Assembly: GCA_905221605.1 (NCBI GenBank)
Contig: CAJNDS010002369.1
Span: forward strand, 1-64,000
Source of the DNA: Symbiodinium natans
Lineage: Eukaryota; Sar; Dinophyceae; Suessiales; Symbiodiniaceae
Reading direction: 5' to 3'
DNA: 64,000 bases
The notes under the pieces were generated by a model, which did no database searches, was not told the origin of the DNA, and worked only from the letters and a program-made list of their open reading frames with translations. The translations under genes were made by a program, and so were the position numbers. This document shows, one piece after another, positions 35,477 through 46,648 of the stretch. The stretch's first letter is position 1. The number at the start of each line of letters is the position of its first letter.

Positions 35477-36158
35477 CTGAAAGGAAAGACATGAAAAGAC
35501 CGGAGGGGCACAAGTGCTACCCAAAGAAGCTCACAGATAAAAACCCACGCGAACCCTTACATTTCAAGCTTGAATGTGCTGTCGCGGCTCCATGGAGGCG
35601 GAGATCACAGGAATGCTGTGATGCCTATCTACGTGCCGAAAGTCCCATCGACACAGCTTGGACCCAAAACTCACCAGGCATGCAGAAGCTGCAAAGCAAG
35701 GCCATAGTCCTGCTTGCAGATGGAGTTCAGCTGAGCGCACCCGTGGTTGGCATATAGTGACATAGTGACTGTTCTTTCTGCAATTTCAGGTCCGTCGTCA
35801 GCACGGAAAACAGGAAGCGTGGTGCAAAGAAATGTGTATCACTTTAGAGGATGCTATGGGCAACTGCCACTGCGGCGTATTGACTTGCAATCCGACCAAT
35901 CAGGAGACTCGGCCAACAGATGTGAAGCAATGCTCGGGGACCTCTTGCTGCCACTGATGCACCGCCGGCCTTGAGCAGAATTCTTTTGAACAGTTGCGGG
36001 TGTGCTTTCGATGTAATTACATGCCTCAAGCACAGCAGGCGTGAAAAGCATCGCCCGACACTTAGCAGTTTGACCTGTTTTGAGGACCGGTCTGACAAGC
36101 CATTCTAGGAACCCCTTGGATCTCTCCCAGAATCATCTGGCAATGTGGTAAAGCTGGA

Positions 36159-36387
36159 TATTACACCACCGAAGGCCCCAACATGTCAAAGGCACATCAA
36201 AGAAACAGTGGGGGCGAGGGGAGACAAAGGGAGACAAAAGGGAGGCGAGAAGCACAGCGACCCGGCAAAGCCACCCACATGATGGGAGACAAAAGGAGAC
36301 AAGGAGCCCAGGAACCCGGCAACAGTCATGGGAATGTCGGCAATCCTTAAATGAGTTTAGAACCCGAACAGCAGACTGTTTGGGGAA
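36159..36387 (+). repeat. Dispersed repeat with inverted ends, copy 1
   Basis: About 230 bp matching 46283-46648. It opens TACACCACCGAAGGCCCCAAC and closes ACTGTTTGGGGAA. The left CCCCAACATGT and right ACTGTTTGGGG are near inverse complements. The interior carries GGGAGACAAAGGGAGACAAA, the block CAAGGAGCCCAGGAACCCGG, and then GCAATCC. It behaves like a non-coding MITE-like or foldback element. No target-site duplication could be defined. Confidence 0.8.
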
Positions 36388-39300
36388 CGAAGACCGCGGT
36401 GCAGCCCAAGACATGCAACAGGAGCCGATCTATCACCCGCCAGGTCTCATGGCTGCAGCTTTTCATTTTGGAAAAGGCCGTCTCAAAGAATTGCGATTCA
36501 GAGCGCTTGAATATTGTGTTGTGTTCCAACCAGGTTCGCAAGGGATTGCGAAAGGGATCTTGCGATTCAACGCTCGAAGGGCGAAGCGCGAGCACACAAG
36601 ACGTAGCTCATCCTCAAGCTACCTCAAGCTATAGCAAACTTATGTGACTTGAATAGGAGGGGAGGGGGGACCCGAAAGGGTGCAACATTGCGTGCCTGAG
36701 CGTCCCCGCAGTTGATTCACAGGCCCGAGGCCATGACCACGAATGCAAGTCATTGCTGCGTCTACAGCGCTCAGTGACTCAGCCGCTTGCAAAGGAATGG
36801 TTGACACCGGCGGGCGGCAAACCACGTCCTGGCATCAAGATGATGTCGGCACTGCGGATGCACCCTCTTTTGAAACGACATTCTGGCTCCTGCCGCATCA
36901 TTTCCGCCCACAAAGGCGGCCTGGCGGCGACTTGCACGAAGAAGCTGCCCGATTTCCCTTTTCCCCTTTTCCCCTTTTCCCCTTCCCCCCCCCCTGCCCC
37001 CCCCTACACCCCCAAACATCAAAGGATCAGGCCAGAACGCGTCGCCAGCCAATGTCCCGCAAGGCCTCCTTTCCGTGATGGGCGAGAACACACCCAAACA
37101 ACCGTCTCCCAATGTCTCAAGCAACTTGCAGCAAGAAGGAACATGAGCCCCGGGAAGCCCTTCCCTTCGCCCTGGTCTCCTCTTCGAAATGGGCGAGTCC
37201 TGGGAAGACTGCGTGTGAAGCTGGCAACGCCTCCAAGAAGGGTCGATGTTTCTCGATTTGCAGCTAACAGGACTCTAACGGTTTAAGGATCTGGCGCAAA
37301 GATCTGCGCCAGTGCAGATCTTTGAGTTGCCATCTGCCCACACAGGATCGAACATATTCGCGCAGGATCACAACAGCAGTTGGCGAACACATTCAGCTGC
37401 GTCTGACCTCTTGTTGGCTGCAAGTGACATCCTGCCAAGACAAGATGCGGGATGTGATGAGATGTCGCCAACTGAAGTTTGATGCCCATTTGCATGTTGA
37501 CGACATGGCAGCACTCACAGCACTCTGGGTAGAACTCCTGGCTCCATTTTGGAGAGGGTGCAGAAGGTGCCGACATGTCAGAGGGATGCGACTCTTGGCT
37601 GTGCCTGACTGACGACAGACGATACAGACAGCATCTTCTCTGATAGCCCCCCTGATTGTGCAACTGACATTCACTGAGTGCGCTTCTGTGACTTCTGGCG
37701 CACTCGGCGTGTCTCAAGATCACCTTAGGTAGTGAAGTCATGAAGCCTGAGAATTCCCCCAGATGTGATACTGGGCCCATTAGGCTCTCATGCTGAGACT
37801 TTGGCTGTCTTGCGTTCGCCATCTCCTAGCAAGATCCGTTTCATATGCGGCGGAGCTGACTTGCTTCTTAGCAGTTGCTTGGTGCACGTGACCCGCACCT
37901 GGTGCAAGTAAGCGTTCACTTCTCGAATCAGCTGGTTTTTGTTGCGTTACTAGCTCCGAAACCCTTGGCTGCGCTCGCCATTAGCCTCTCCAAGTGACCG
38001 GAAGTTTCAGAGAGCTTGTGAAAGCTTTGGATTGCCAACGCCTTTCATCAAGAATAAGCTAGCAGCAAATTCGCCATTTTGCGCTTTCCAGCTGCTACTT
38101 CATGTTGAAAAGCCGTTCGCAAAATGCTCGCACATTAGCTCGAGCTGAATTAAACGATAGGATCGTGTCAATACATCCTCAATCGACTGAACAAGTTGCG
38201 GAACAGCAACAGCTATGACTGCGTGACAAGAATCAATGTACTATGGTGTGTGCATACTGAGGTCTTGCGACCCACAAAGGTTCCAAACATGATCAAAAAC
38301 TAGAACATGAAGATACCAACAGTCGCATGGAAAAATAATGGCAGTTACCATCGGTACCAGTCAAGTGAAGGTCCACGGCTCACGAATATCGCTTGAATCA
38401 AATCTGCGCGGTGACTAGTAAGACTGGTCTAATTTTCCCATGCGTGGCCGGCCCTCAAATTGAAGAACTTATGTGCTACAGTGTCGGAGCTGCACCACCA
38501 GTAGCTATGAAGTAACGGTTCCTTTGTGAAGCAGTATTCGCTCAAATTGCCAGCTTGTGAAGCCGCGACGTCACAGCGATTACAATTTTGACGATGTCGA
38601 GTGCAATGGCCGCTCATGGCAAACTCTTCCCTGACCTCTTTAAGTCTTCGAAATCATGCTACAGCTACTATGCTCCAAGCACACGATGTGCTGGCTGAGT
38701 GCTGATGCTATCAGGGATCCCACCTGCGCGAGGGAGTTTGTGGATCAGACCTGATGCTCCAAAGAAAAGGCTATCTCTCTGAACAGAAAGCCAGGACTCT
38801 TTGATCATTTGTCAAAAGCAAAGGCATCCATTCCAAACATTCGAAAGCAGTTTGAGCTTCGCACAAGGGTGTGAAAAACTTCGACTGCAAGGCCTCCTCG
38901 GCAGTGGACCTGTGCAGCAGAATCCCACGAACCCACGAACCTCACTGGTTTTTGTTTGACTCTTCCAAAACTCCCCTCTTACTCTTGGTGGGGACATCTT
39001 GGGACGAAGGAGAGAGCAACAAATCTGCTCAGACCTGCCCTCCATGTGTAAGGCAAGCTGGCCTCTGGGCAGGATCAAGCCGTAGAAGCGATGAGAACAG
39101 GGCCATCCCAGGTGCCTTCAATGTTCGCGTACTTCGCGTCATGACAAGCATTGTACAGGATCCTTTCAAAAAAAGGGAAAGACGCAAAGCTTCATCTCAT
39201 TATTCCGTGCATGAAGACACACCCCAACAATACTGGCAGCGTGACCAGTTGTAGGGCTTATGTGCCCAGTCAAAATAGGCTTCAGGGGGCCCTTTGTTGA

Positions 39301-41387
39301 GATCCGCCCAAACCGGGGGGGGGGGGGGCGGGGGGGGGGGGGCTTTGTCGAGGCAGGGTCTTGGCCGCACTGTCGCAAACGAACACTTCTCAAGTAAGCC
39401 CATCAACAGACTCCTCGGCATTGAAAGCCCAATGGGCTAGGCACACATTTCGCAAAGCAAACTTGCCACGGCTGCAGAAGGGGGCATGGCAACCCTATGT
39501 AGGGGCGGGGGCAAACCAACCCTAGAAGCCCATTCTGGAGGCATAACTCCGGCACTATGCTAAAACTCCAAAGTTGGAGCTCCTGCTTTGCTTTCTGCAC
39601 AAGAAATCCCACGAGGGCCTGCAGCTTCTTTGCCATGCAGCAAAGTTTCTGCAACACCTCCAATCAAGGCAAATCTTTCAGCCAATCAAATCAGCAGATT
39701 TTTGTCAGAAGCTGGGCTAAGACAGCCCAGGCGCATCCTCCCGCTGTTCCATTTCCTTCAGTGAGGTCAAGCTCCCACCGCTCTTTACGCCGGATCAAAG
39801 TCTGCAGAATGCATGAAGGACAAGTCCTGCGCAAGTTGCTGGGCCTGAGTAGAGTGCACAGTGCACAGTGCAGAACCGGTACAGATCCACTACAAGTTCG
39901 GTACCAAATTTGAAGCAGCACAAATTCAGACCAACGTCGTTCTTTGTATCGCGTTTGACTGCCCAATGCTGAGTTGGAGACCTCTGTGCGGTCGCCTAGC
40001 GCGGATTGCGCCACAGCACGAGTAATGCGCCGAAGGTCCACGGGCTCGAAGACTGGAAACCTGGCATCGGCGCCCTCAAGAAAAGCCTCACAAGTGCGCA
40101 CTGGGCCTCCTGTGTCGGGGCTCATGGGCAAATGACCCTTAAGTCCAATGCCAACTGCCGAGTCGGCCCACCCCCCTCGCCCCCACTGCCCCAGTCAAAA
40201 AGACAAGACCTCTCACAAAAATTATCATTCATCGAATCGGACCTCGGAGAGAAGCTCTTGCAGGTGAGCGCCTCGGGCCAGTTGGTCAACCTCAGCAGGA
40301 AGCGCATGCTACGACTTTCGGAAGGATTCAATCAGAGCGTCAGAATAGATTTCAAGCTTTGGCGGCTGTAGCGTCGAGGTGTAAGGGTTACCTCAGAAGT
40401 CCTAGTCCTAGCAATGACTGTCAACGATTGAGGATCCAACCCTGGCGTGCCCAGCAAGCGGAAGATGGACACCAAGTGCTCAATCTGCCAACACTGCAGT
40501 GCTTGACTAGGGCTTCCGCACAGTAGTTAAATGGATGAAGAACGGACTGCGTACATGAGAAAATGAGTGAGTCGTTGAGCGTCCAAAGGGTGAGCGCAAA
40601 GCGAAACAACGAAAACACGTGAGCGACGGGCTTCGAGAGATTGAACAAAATGATTGAGCAAGCCAATGAACGAATGACGGAGCGGAAGAGGGTCCCCAGC
40701 ACATTACCCAGTTCTCTTCCTGCTGATGTGACTGGTGTGGCCGATGTGTTTGGCAATCTACATAGTATGTAAACTGAATAAACATGCAAGACTAGCATGG
40801 GGCGGCTGCGTATCGTCTCTACTCCTCAAAGTGCACACTGCTGCTACACTGCTACACACAAAAATATGGAAAAAATGAGCATGCCAGTGGATAGTCCCAG
40901 TCACGTTGGTCGCGTTTGATTTGAGACAACAAAGCCGGCAAGCAAGGAGTCGACAATGACATACCAATCAATATAGCTCCATTTCAACCAGCTGGAAACC
41001 GAAACGCGTCTTTTGCGAGACACCTCATGGTCTTTTTGCAGCGCATTTGGCAGGGACGAGTGAGTGAGTGAGTGAGTGAGTGTGAGTGTGTGTGTATGCG
41101 TGTGTGAATCAAAGGAGGTGCGGGTGTAGAACTTGTAGGGGGGCTTGAGTAGCGGAGTGATGTCTGCGCACCTCTCCGCTGGATTCGAAGAGGGGAGTCG
41201 GCAGGGCTGCCTCCAAACAAGCTGTAGCTCGGAGCAATGCAATCAATTGCAGGGGAAGCTGCGGCAGTTTGTGGTGAATGGCTCCCAGCTCCCACTGAGA
41301 CCGACTGAAAGGGCATGGACTTCTGTTCCACCGACACCATCCCATGCCCGAGGATACCTAGTCGAAAAGTAATGCAGCCCTCCTCGC
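36388..41387. other. Mostly non-coding, homopurine/homopyrimidine tracts
   Basis: The longest frames (plus 36753-37286, minus 37283-37822, plus 38871-39254, minus 39691-40131) show no domain. A C/T tract lies at 36958-37015. G tracts lie at 39317-39343. (GAGT)n/(GT)n fills 41060-41105. A plus segment at 40198-40262 (RQDLSQKLSFIESDLGEKLL, then GTGAGC) could be a coiled-coil exon. The stretch 41150-41345 may hold a C-terminal kinase exon (minus, ALLRATACLEAALPTPLF). Confidence 0.4.
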
Positions 41388-42404
41388 CTCCGCCAGGAGG
41401 CACCCCACTGCCCACGTGTCAACAGCGGCTCCATACTTCTCCTGTGTCGGTGTATGGGTGTTTCTTCCAACTAAAGGGGTTGTCCGATAATAAGGATTAT
41501 AGCAATAGTACGTATTTCGGGCACATAAGGACCCCTGTTGCGGGAAATGCCCGTATTCTTTGCTGCGAGCTGCAACGTGCGGTGCCACATTCGGAGTTGC
41601 GCACCTTGCGCAGGATCAGCTCCGGCGCTTTGTAGCGAAGTCGGCAGATCTGCGAGGCAAATCCGCTTCGCAGAGCACGTGACGACCAACACAGAGAGCT
41701 CCCGCTCTCCCACCTCCCTGCCGGAAGGGTCTCGCTGCTTGTCCTCCTGTCTGTTGCACACGAGTTGTTACAGCACTTCGAGAGCGACCTTATGAGAAAT
41801 GCGTGCGGGCACTAACGCTATCGTGGTGGCATGGCGCGGCACACTTTTGATTGGTGCCCAGGCTGCAAGTGGCAAGTGAATGAATCTCCACACCACACTG
41901 TTCCCAACTACGAACAGCTAGCGAACCCCGATCACCCTGTGTGTGGCAAGAGGGGCAGCTGTGAAACAACCCTTCTTCAGGCAAGCTCAGCATTTGCATT
42001 GTTTCCCCCTTACACTGGAAGAGTTCCCAGATGTTCTCAGAGACATTGTTGCCTTTGCTGAAAACATACACAAAACCACAAGAGGCCGATTCTTCTCTTC
42101 TTTGTGCCATTTCCTCGGGACTTCGTCCGGCTTTGCTGTTCAAGCTTGCGAAGTATCTTTCCTGGTCATCTCATATTCTCCCAAGGTCCCAAGGCTCCTC
42201 TGGGGAGTAGACTCGAAGCGGCGAATCCAAGGAACGCCCGTGGTCCTGAGCACTTCTTGCACTGTTGATCACAGTTTGCAATTCTTGACTGCGTTCTTTT
42301 TCTTTACTGGGGCAAAATGGCAGAAGCTCTGAAGCGACTGCCCCTCTTGGGAGCCTGGCCAAATCACAAAGTTTGACAGTCCCCGAAGGAGGGTCGAAGA
42401 GCAC
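41388..42404 (-). CDS. Protein kinase catalytic domain fragments, N-lobe missing
   Basis: Kinase motifs appear in order on the minus strand. Exon near 42345-42404: VLFDPPSGTVKLCDL (subdomain VII). Around 41690-41730: ELSVLVVT (end of activation loop). Exon 41605-41649: ICRLRYKAPELILRK (APE motif), donor GTGCGC. Exon 41388-41441: EKYGAAVDTWAVGCLLAE (subdomain IX with its invariant Asp), followed by a GC donor. A Tyr before AAVDTWAVGC and the APELIL form suggest a CMGC-like Ser/Thr kinase. DFG is not present as such: the frame reads D-L-A, unless a GC-donor intron splits a D-L-G. HRD and the whole N-lobe were not found, and only 400 bp separate the fragment from the FKBP gene upstream. It is probably a pseudogene or truncated gene. 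Confidence 0.65.
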
Positions 42405-42802
42405 CTTGCAAAGTTGGCAGAACCAATTCATGTGCCCCTAACACGGCCGGACACCCGAGCGAAGAGAGCAAACAGACGGCTTCGGATGCTGCGTCACAAC
42501 CCGGCCACATTCGAAAAGGTCATCTTTCGACGATAGCCGCAGCAACTCTGTGCCTTGGATCCTCCGCACTGAAGGCTAAAATGGAGACCGGGGACCGCGG
42601 CCGGAATGTCCGGCACATAATTTCGCGCGCTTCGTTGCGATTCGTGGGTGGGTCGCTAGAATTCCTACAGAATCTGCAGCTGAGATTTCCACGGACACGG
42701 TGACAGCTCGTCCTGAGACATCATCAGACATCTGCAGCGACATTGGGGCAATGGTGCGTGTGGCAGCGCGGCCACTTCATGAACAGCTGCTTGCAAAACA
42801 GA

Positions 42803-43555
42803 TTAGAAAGCGAGATCCAGCTCTGACCTCAAGCTCAGAAGTTCCACTTTGTAAACCAGATCTGCATTTGCTGGGATGCCCTTGTCTGAGCTTTTGCTTC
42901 CATAGGCCAACTGAGATGGAACATGAATTGAGGCGACTTCCCCTAGCGACATTTGCTGAACTCCGATTTCAAAGCCAGGGACTAGCAGCGCTTGCTCAAA
43001 GCCCAGGTGGTACTCCAACGGACCCGTATCTCTTGTGGTGTCAATAACTTTGGTGCATCCTGCTAGTGAAAGCTCATAGTGAAGGGTCAACCAATCACCA
43101 TAGGCAGGGAAAGTCTGACCATCGCCGGCTTGCAAAGACCTCACACGAACATCCCGGGGCGGGACTCTCTCACATCTTAGCAGGGTTAAGGTGACATTGA
43201 CACTCTTTCCCGCTAGCGGATGGTTTTGGTCAACCAGCAGGGTGGCAGCGTCGCGATCTACCACAAGTCCCATGTCTGTGCCATATCCTTCCAGCGATAT
43301 GACCGTACCAATCTCAGCTGTAGGGAACTCAGATGCCTGAACGGAGATCCGCCGGCTTTCATCGTAAAACCCAAACAACGGGTTTGAGCTGTCCAGTATC
43401 AAAGAACGCCGTTCCCCAAGCTTCATCTGCTGCACCGCTGCCTCGATCTGTGGAGCCACGTCTCCCCTGCCGCACACAAACTCCAGGGCAGGGTTGAGAC
43501 TCACCGAGTCCAACGCAACAGTGTCCTCAAAGTCGTAGCCTTTGCGGATCTTGGG
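42803..43555 (-). CDS. Two-domain FKBP-type peptidyl-prolyl isomerase (SlyD-like plus FKBP)
   Basis: A 250-codon exon, open from an acceptor-like CACAG at 43556 to a stop at 42803. Residues about 8-120 resemble a SlyD-type FKBP with its inserted flap: LEFVCGRGDVAPQIEAAVQQ, MKLGERRSL, PLFGFYDE, then LVDQNHPLAGKSVNVTLTLL, a very typical SlyD block. Residues about 125-250 form a second FKBP fold: YGDWLTLHYELSLAG, KVIDTTRDTGPLEYHLG, LLVPGFEIGVQQMSLGEV and LAYGSKSSDKGIPANADLVY. In the second domain the tyrosine and aspartate of the active site are kept, while the pocket Trp is Phe. FKBPs accelerate cis-trans isomerisation of prolyl bonds and assist folding. No ATG lies within the exon's first part, so at least one 5' exon is missing from the model. 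Localisation is unknown. Confidence 0.85.
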   Translation of the reverse strand, partial: PKIRKGYDFEDTVALDSVSLNPALEFVCGRGDVAPQIEAAVQQMKLGERRSLILDSSNPLFGFYDESRRISVQASEFPTAEIGTVISLEGYGTDMGLVVDRDAATLLVDQNHPLAGKSVNVTLTLLRCERVPPRDVRVRSLQAGDGQTFPAYGDWLTLHYELSLAGCTKVIDTTRDTGPLEYHLGFEQALLVPGFEIGVQQMSLGEVASIHVPSQLAYGSKSSDKGIPANADLVYKVELLSLRSELDLAF

Positions 43556-44123
43556 CTGTGCATGCTGTGCAACTCAACTTGCTCATCTCTTAAGCACGCA
43601 GGGCCTGCTCAAAAGTGCAACTCCCCAGTTTCAGGTACTGTAGCCCTTGCAAAGATGAACCACGGTAAAAGCTACAAAACATCTCGGAACTCGTTGCGGG
43701 TTCCAGTTATGGCCAAGAATCTGATGCCAACTCTTACCTCGGTGACTGCAAGAACTGGCATGCATCCAAACCGCAGACACGGGAACGATATGGGCACTGA
43801 ACCCTCCATGACTTGCCCAGCCTCCACTTAGAATCTCAGCAATCCAGCCCTCGGAGCCTTCTGTCTTCTGTAACTCCAAGCTGCACGAAGTCCAGGGCCT
43901 CCTTTCGAAGGCTGACATACTTCGGCAGGTTCGCCCTGAGGAGTCAGGAATGCCAAGCGGGCACCTCATCGGACCACATGCCAGCGCACATTTCCGAGCT
44001 CCAATTCGCCTCGGCTTCCTGCCGAGAAGCGTCTGGAACAAGCAGACCCGGATCGGGCCTCCTTCCCCCTAACCCAACCCTTCCCCCCAGGCAAAATTTT
44101 GTGACGCCACCCCCCCCCCCCCG
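43556..44123. other. Upstream of FKBP; possible small exon
   Basis: A minus segment near 43850-43950 reads LPKYVSLRKEALDFVQLGVT and then EDRRLRGLDC before a stop. It looks coding, but the family is unknown, and the stop means it is not simply the FKBP 5' exon in that frame. Nothing else is recognised. Confidence 0.4.
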
Positions 44124-44514
44124 CCCTGTGGGACCCCCCCCCAATCGCTTGGAGGAGCTGCAAACCGATGCCGTGGAGGGTCCCGCCTGTCGGTGGCTCC
44201 TACAGGGGGAGTGCCTCAAAACCTGGTTTAGGGGTTTCAGAATTTAGGGATTAGGGGGTTTAGGGTGTTAGGGCTGTAGGGTTCTTAGGGCTGTAGGGAT
44301 TTAGAAGGTGGGTGTTGGGGTTGTAGGGTGTTGGGTTTTGAGGATTAGGGCTGTACGGTTTTGAGGGTCTAAGGCTTAAGGGCCCCCCTCCCCCCTCTCC
44401 CCTCCCCCCTCCCCCCCCCTTCCCCCCTCCCCCCTCCTCCACCCCTTTTTTTGCAAGACCTTTCCTCTGGGGCCGGCCCGGCTGCCGAGGCAGCGCGCGC
44501 AAGCGTTTACAATT
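44124..44514 (+). repeat. Dispersed repeat, copy 1 (longer, with inserted tracts)
   Basis: The left block CCCTGTGGGACC and CGCTTGGAGGAGCTGCAA (44124-44179) and the right block GCCCGGCTGCCGAGGCAGC followed by CAAGCGTTTACAATT (44475-44514) both recur, in the same order, at 48341-48598. The middle differs: this copy contains telomere-like and poly-pyrimidine sequence. It is probably a dispersed non-coding element of the host genome. Confidence 0.7.
44238..44375 (+). repeat. Degenerate telomere-like tract (TTTAGGG-type)
   Basis: Contains many TTAGGG, TTTAGGG and GTAGGG words separated by short spacers, for example GGGGGTTTAGGGTGTTAGGG. TTTAGGG is the repeat reported for dinoflagellate telomeres. 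This interstitial tract is decayed and sits inside the dispersed repeat. Short CCCTAAACCCTAAA-like traces also occur near 29283 and 53825. Confidence 0.7.
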
Positions 44515-46282
44515 ACACCACAGAGCTGCGCATTGCGCTCTGAGTCCCTGAGTCCTGCACGGCTAAAGTCTGAGTGCGCTTAGTGACTTGCTCAAATTGC
44601 ACTTTGCGCATGCTGTATTACAGTAAGGCACCGTATGGCTGATTTTGCCGCAAGTGTCCCAAACATGCCAAGAAGGCCAAGCAGGCCAACCAGGTGAGGC
44701 CGGTGAAGCCTTCGAAGCGCTTGGAACTCCGTCTGTTTCTCCAGGAGCTCGCAGCGGCCACGGCGGTCGGAGTCCACGCAATGCCGCGCTCCATTCGCGC
44801 GCCAGTTGACTTGCGAAGTTGATATTCAAGTTCTTGCAAATGAATATGCTCAGGAAGCTTGCGCTGTCCCCTGTTCAACTTGTTCATGTCTAATCTGCTC
44901 TCATGGTGCCTGCCTGCCACTGGCTTGACGCGAGTCATCCCAGGTCTCGGGAGTCTCTGCGCAATGGCTCCCGCGCTCAGGACTGCTTCAACTTGTGGGA
45001 TCTGAGTACCTCGAAGCAAAGTCCACACCTACAACTCGATAACCTCAGCTTGGCACGTTCGTGGGCTTCAGATTCCTGTGGAAGATGCCTGCGTCGCATG
45101 CACCGCTGCACAACTTGGGTGTCGCAATGACCGTGGTTAGATCGCTGCATGCTTTGCACGCTTTGGTGCCAGCTTCTTTCTTGGCGGATCCTTTTTAACG
45201 CACCACAGACCGCTTCAGTTTTCTCCAACTGCAGCGGGGGACATTAAATGACATTAACATGCGGCGCAATGTTGAAAGACTGAGAATGCCTCGTCGCCCT
45301 TCAACCGCTGCCGACACTTCGCGTTCTTATGAAAGTATAGGCTGAATCAGGGAGAGCACAGATAGTCGGAGCAAGTTTATGCAACACACACACACACACA
45401 CATATTGCCAGGGTTATTGCGGGGTGTGGGAGCCATGTGTTGTGCTCTGCGTTGACACGCCACTGTTGAAGGGCTCTCTGCAATGCGACGTGCCCACCTC
45501 GAGTCTCCATATGTCTCCATGCTCTTTGACCCGACAGCAAAAGAAGCATTTGCAAATCTTTGGCCATGCTTTGGAAATCCTGCGCAGCGAATTCAACCAA
45601 TGCGCTGTTGGCTGTCAGATTTGTCTTGCTCGATTTGTGAAGCGCAGGCCGAGGTATGCGATAACCTCAGCTTGCAGGCACCTATGCCCGGTCACTTCAG
45701 TAGGACATATCTGTACGGGCATCAGCCCGCTTACTCTCGCATTGCCGCATACGATAAGACTCACGCCCGGAGCACAGAGCCTTCCAACACTTGTATTTTG
45801 CTTCATGAACATGTCGCGGCTGTCGCCGCATGCTGCACAGTGGTAGGGCATGCTGCGCCTTCGCACATACTCATTCGTGCCGTGCACACATCAACAAACA
45901 CAAACACGAAAAACCAGAACAGTGCGCACTGTGATGTCAGCCCACCTTGCACAAGCAAAGCCAAGACTCCGGTCCACCACCTGCAAGTGAAATTGCATAC
46001 ATTTGAAAAACTTGGCACAGAGCCAGCCTTGAGCGCAATACGGCCCCACATGGTGCCACCACTGCCAAGGCAAGGGCTGGGATTCCGTGACATGCAGGAT
46101 GTACTTCGCCCTTAGGTATCACATCCGTGCTGCGGTGGTGCAACATGATGTTACCATGCTGGGCACCCCACGACTCATATGCAGAAGTGAACCTCTGCCA
46201 AGTCGGAAATAAAGCAATACATGATACACATAGATTCATGTGCACACATATTCGGTAGAACTCTACTAGGTATCACACCAAA
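44515..46282. other. No assignable gene
   Basis: A minus frame at 44618-45028 (136 codons) and a plus frame at 45483-46115 (210 codons) are the longest. Neither has a recognised motif, and overlapping frames are open too. A (CA)n run lies at 45385-45402. Confidence 0.4.
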
Positions 46283-46648
46283 CTACACCACCCAAGACCC
46301 CAAACAGTCAAAGGCACGTCAAAGAAGCAGTGAAGACGACGGGACACAAGGCAGACGAAGGGAGACAAAGGGAGGCGAGGAGCAAGCAACGGCAAAGACA
46401 CCCACACCACCCACATGAAGGGAGACAAAGGGAGACAAAGGGAGACAAGGAGCCCAATAACCCGGCAACCCCCCCACCCCCCTGCCCCCAACTCTCCCAC
46501 TCCCCCCGCAAAGACACCCATACCGCCCACATGAAGGGAGACGAAGGGAAACAAAGGGGACAAGGAGCCCAGGAACCCGGCAACAGCCCTCAGAATGTCG
46601 GCAATCCCTAAATGAATTTAGAACCCCAACAGTAAACTGTTTGGGGAA
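46283..46648 (+). repeat. Dispersed repeat with inverted ends, copy 2
   Basis: Longer relative of 36159-36387. It opens CTACACCACCCAAGACCCCA and contains CCCCAAACAGT at 46298-46308, whose exact inverse complement ACTGTTTGGGG lies at 46636-46646. The extra length comes from internal tandem copies of CATGAAGGGAGACAAAGGGA and a CCCCCCACCCCCCTG insert. The right end itself folds back (CCCCAACAGT/ACTGTTTGGGG). No coding capacity. Confidence 0.85.
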
